Assembly (NCBI GenBank): GCA_003453085.1
Contig: DMMK01000597.1
Location: 1 to 26,517 of the forward strand
Source of the DNA: Verrucomicrobiales bacterium
GTDB lineage: Bacteria > Verrucomicrobiota > Verrucomicrobiia > Verrucomicrobiales > Verrucomicrobiaceae
Direction of reading: 5' to 3'
DNA length: 26,517 bases
The position numbers were made by a program, and so were the translations under genes. Of the stretch, positions 24,603 to 26,517 are shown one piece after another. How positions within the stretch are numbered: the first letter of the stretch is position 1; each line of letters starts with the position of its first letter. A model generated the notes under the pieces. That model ran no database searches. It was given only the letters and a program-made list of their open reading frames with translations, and was not told the DNA's origin.

Positions 24603-25904
24603 ATGATGCGTCTTTCCCTGTTCCTGCCTTTTGTCCTCATTTCCTCCGGCTATGCTGAAAACTGGCCCGAATGGCGTGGCGTAGGAGGCCAGGGACAGAG
24701 CACGGTGAAGGGCCTGCCGGAGACCTGGAGCGAGACCAGCGGTGTGGCCTGGAAGACTGAGCTGCCCGGGCGTGGCCACTCCACCCCCGTGGCCTGGGGG
24801 GAGCATCTTTGGGTGACGACGGCTCTCGAAAAAGCGGCCAAGCCGGAAGATGCCGAACGCCGTCTGAAGGCAAACACCGGGGACCAGCCAGTCACGGTGC
24901 TGGATTCCGTCAGCCTTCGCGCTGTGTGTGTGGACAAGGCCAGCGGCAAGATCCTGCATGACATCGAACTGCTGAATGTGAAGGAGCCGCAGTGGGTGCA
25001 CCAGTTGAACAGTTACGCCTCGCCCAGCCCCATCATCGAGGAGGGGCGACTATATGCGCACTTTGGCAGCTTTGGCACGGCCTGCCTGGACACAGCGACC
25101 CAGAGCGTGCTGTGGCGAAACCAGGATGTGCAGATCATGCATGAAAACGGCCCTGGCTCCACGCCTGTGCTTTGGGAGGACCGGCTGATCATCCACTTCG
25201 ATGGCAGCGACCAGCAGTTCATCGCCGCCTTTGACAAGGCCACTGGCAAGCTCGTGTGGAAGACTGCGCGGACGGGCGAGATGCGTGAAAACCCGCAGCA
25301 GCGCAAGGCCTATGGCACACCGCTGATGGTTACAATGAACGGGCAGCCCACGGTGGTCAGTCCGGCGGCGGACTGGCTGTATGGCTATGCGCCGGATACT
25401 GGCAAGGAACTGTGGAAGCTGCCGTATGGGGAGCTGGGCTTTTCCATGTCCGTGAGGCCTGTGGCCGATGACAGCCAGGTTTACATCAGCACCTGCTTTG
25501 GAAAATCCCAGGTGATGGCCGTGAAGTACGCGGGCCTGAAGACCCCGGAGGTAGCTTGGCGTAACAACAAGAATGCGCCCAAAATGTGCTCACCCGTGCT
25601 GGCGGGGGATCTGCTGTTTTACGTAGATGACGGCGGCATCGTGAGCTGTGTGGAGGTGAAGACGGGCGAGGCTTTGTATCGCGAACGGTTAGGTGGAAAG
25701 TTCAGCGCTTCGCCCATCCTGGCCGATGGCAAGGTGTACTTCGCCAGCCGCGAAGGCGTGGTCACGGTGATCCCGGCTGCGCGCGAGTTCAAAATCCTGG
25801 CGCAAAACACCCTGGATGGAGGTCTGATGGCCAGCCCGATTGCCCTGGACGGGGCGTTGTATCTGCGCACGGACAAGGCGCTGTATCGCATCGGCGGAAA
25901 ATGA
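24603..25904 (+). CDS. Secreted PQQ-like beta-propeller protein
   Basis: The 433-residue protein starts with a signal peptide (MMRLSLFLPFVLISSGYA|EN; a second ATG follows directly at 24606) and the WPEWRGVGGQG opening typical of exported PQQ-like propellers in Planctomycetota and Verrucomicrobiota. Repeats of the W-x-TELPGRG-STPVAWG, ASPSPIIEEGRLYAHFGSFG-ACLD, GKLVWKT, GKELWKL, SPVLAGDLLFYVDDGGIVSCVEVKTGEALY and SASPILADGKVYF type mark about seven blades. Such proteins are usually scaffolds or binding proteins. No quinoprotein dehydrogenase catalytic residues can be assigned, and no enzyme activity should be assumed. It is divergent from the chimeric gene, with an 81-base gap holding no clear promoter. 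Confidence 0.9.
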   Translation: MMRLSLFLPFVLISSGYAENWPEWRGVGGQGQSTVKGLPETWSETSGVAWKTELPGRGHSTPVAWGEHLWVTTALEKAAKPEDAERRLKANTGDQPVTVLDSVSLRAVCVDKASGKILHDIELLNVKEPQWVHQLNSYASPSPIIEEGRLYAHFGSFGTACLDTATQSVLWRNQDVQIMHENGPGSTPVLWEDRLIIHFDGSDQQFIAAFDKATGKLVWKTARTGEMRENPQQRKAYGTPLMVTMNGQPTVVSPAADWLYGYAPDTGKELWKLPYGELGFSMSVRPVADDSQVYISTCFGKSQVMAVKYAGLKTPEVAWRNNKNAPKMCSPVLAGDLLFYVDDGGIVSCVEVKTGEALYRERLGGKFSASPILADGKVYFASREGVVTVIPAAREFKILAQNTLDGGLMASPIALDGALYLRTDKALYRIGGK

Positions 25905-25934
25905 AGGGGCAAGAAGGGCTCCAACAATCGACAC

Positions 25935-25965
25935 AAAAAAGCCCGCCCTCTTGCGAAGGGCGGGC
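25935..25965 (-). terminator. Intrinsic terminator of the DUF1080 gene
   Basis: A 9-bp GC-rich perfect stem (GCCCGCCCT at 25941-25949, AGGGCGGGC at 25957-25965) is followed on the minus strand by six T (plus-strand A-tract 25935-25940). It lies 18 bases past the stop at 25984. Confidence 0.92.
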
Positions 25966-25983
25966 CAAGGAAGGGAAGTCAGA

Positions 25984-26517
25984 TTACTTCACCACGGGGC
26001 GGAGCACCATGTTGCGGAAGTCCACATTGGTGTGGTCGCCCTGGAGGAAAAGGGGGCCGGGTTTGGATTCGTCGCTGGTCAGCGCACCACCGGTGCAGCC
26101 GAGCACAGGCTGGTTATCGATGATCGTCTTGCCGTTGAGGATCACGGTCAGGTGGCGGTCCACCAGGGTGATGTCCATCGTCTGCCATTCGCCGATGGCC
26201 TTTTCAGCGGCTACGGATGGGGTGATGCGGCTGTACAGTGCGCCCATGTGGTGGGAGTCGAGAGGCCGGCCAAAGCTTTCCATCACCTGCACTTCATAGA
26301 TGCCGCGCAGATAGATGCCGCTGTTGCTGTTTTCCTGGGTGCGGACTTCCAGCTTCAGGTTGAAGTCTTCGAACTCAGCGTCGGTGCGCAGATTGCCGAA
26401 GTGTTTGCCGGGCTCTTTCACCACGCGGTTGATCAGGGCTCCGTCCTCGACGCCCCAGCCATTGAGGTCATCGGCCTTGATGAGGCGCCAGCCGCTGAGG
26501 TCCTTGCCATTGAAAAG
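25984..26517 (-). CDS. DUF1080 / 3-keto-disaccharide hydrolase family protein, C-terminal part (5' truncated by window edge)
   Basis: The frame is open to the last base of the window, giving 177 visible residues. The ATG at 26424 is therefore probably internal. The visible start LFNGKDLSGWR is the hallmark opening of the DUF1080 (3-keto-disaccharide hydrolase, concanavalin-like) fold. Further landmarks are FGNLRTDAEFEDFNLKLEVRT, NSGIYLRGIYEVQVMES, GEWQTMDITLVDRHLTVILNGKTI and the closing PGPLFLQGDHTNVDFRNMVLRP. Family members are secreted carbohydrate-active or binding proteins, abundant in Verrucomicrobiota and Planctomycetota. The signal peptide would lie outside the window. It converges with the propeller gene at 25904, with a strong terminator between. 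Confidence 0.93.
   Translation of the reverse strand, partial: LFNGKDLSGWRLIKADDLNGWGVEDGALINRVVKEPGKHFGNLRTDAEFEDFNLKLEVRTQENSNSGIYLRGIYEVQVMESFGRPLDSHHMGALYSRITPSVAAEKAIGEWQTMDITLVDRHLTVILNGKTIIDNQPVLGCTGGALTSDESKPGPLFLQGDHTNVDFRNMVLRPVVK

Noticed and set aside
24522..25001. Extension of the chimeric gene to an upstream start at 25001
   Set aside because: This part lies antisense to the propeller gene and precedes a clear signal peptide that starts at 24521.

Overview
The window reads as part of a chromosome of a Verrucomicrobiota bacterium, most likely near Prosthecobacter/Verrucomicrobium. This is inferred from the gene mix: a formylglycine-type sulfatase, a DUF1080 (3-keto-disaccharide hydrolase) protein, a secreted PQQ-like beta-propeller beginning WPEWRG, large Calx-beta/putative-Ig surface proteins, an AsmA-like envelope protein and a Tat-signal serine hydrolase. 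Base composition is GC-rich with strong codon bias, which creates many long antisense shadow ORFs. Almost no start codon has a recognisable Shine-Dalgarno sequence. I saw no tRNA, rRNA, CRISPR array, insertion sequence or replication origin.

Layout. 1-2210 (+): C-terminal part of an AsmA-like envelope protein, cut by the window edge. 2211-2702: a 492-base gene-free stretch ending in a nested hairpin. 2703-7849 (+): two translationally coupled genes for large exported proteins with Calx-beta and putative Ig domains. 7953-9173 (-): metK, with a terminator and a candidate promoter. 9304-11676 (+): a secreted TM1410/GH114-like glycosidase and a sulfatase. 11762-12922 (-): a CysJ-like flavoprotein reductase lacking the flavodoxin domain, with a good terminator, a TTGACA promoter and an upstream palindrome. 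13094-14347 (-): an FAD amine-oxidase-like protein, divergent from an RfbD-like sugar reductase coupled to a Tat-exported beta-lactamase-fold protein (14422-16340, +). 16424-17146 (+): an AT-richer, McrA-like HNH endonuclease that looks acquired. 17240-18757 (+): an ArsR-methyltransferase fusion and a secreted thioredoxin-like protein.

18832-24521 (-) is a compact same-strand cluster. Read in its own direction it contains a chimeric gene (front half of an N-formylglutamate amidohydrolase joined in frame to an SDR that lacks its nucleotide-binding N-terminus), nadC, a protein joining an Mrr/PD-(D/E)XK-like domain to cysteine clusters and a bactofilin-like beta-helix, a small tail-anchored membrane protein, and an OpgH-type glucan glucosyltransferase. 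No opgG is visible. 24603-25904 (+) is the PQQ-like propeller and 25984-26517 (-) a DUF1080 protein cut by the window end.

Functionally the window mixes envelope and polysaccharide biology (AsmA, OpgH, RfbD-like, glycosidase, sulfatase, DUF1080, surface adhesin-like proteins) with cofactor and methyl metabolism (metK, nadC, ArsR-methyltransferase, CysJ-like reductase). The most unusual items are the Mrr-like/bactofilin fusion, the amidohydrolase/SDR chimera, the OpgH pair without OpgG, the HNH insert and several palindromic candidate operators.
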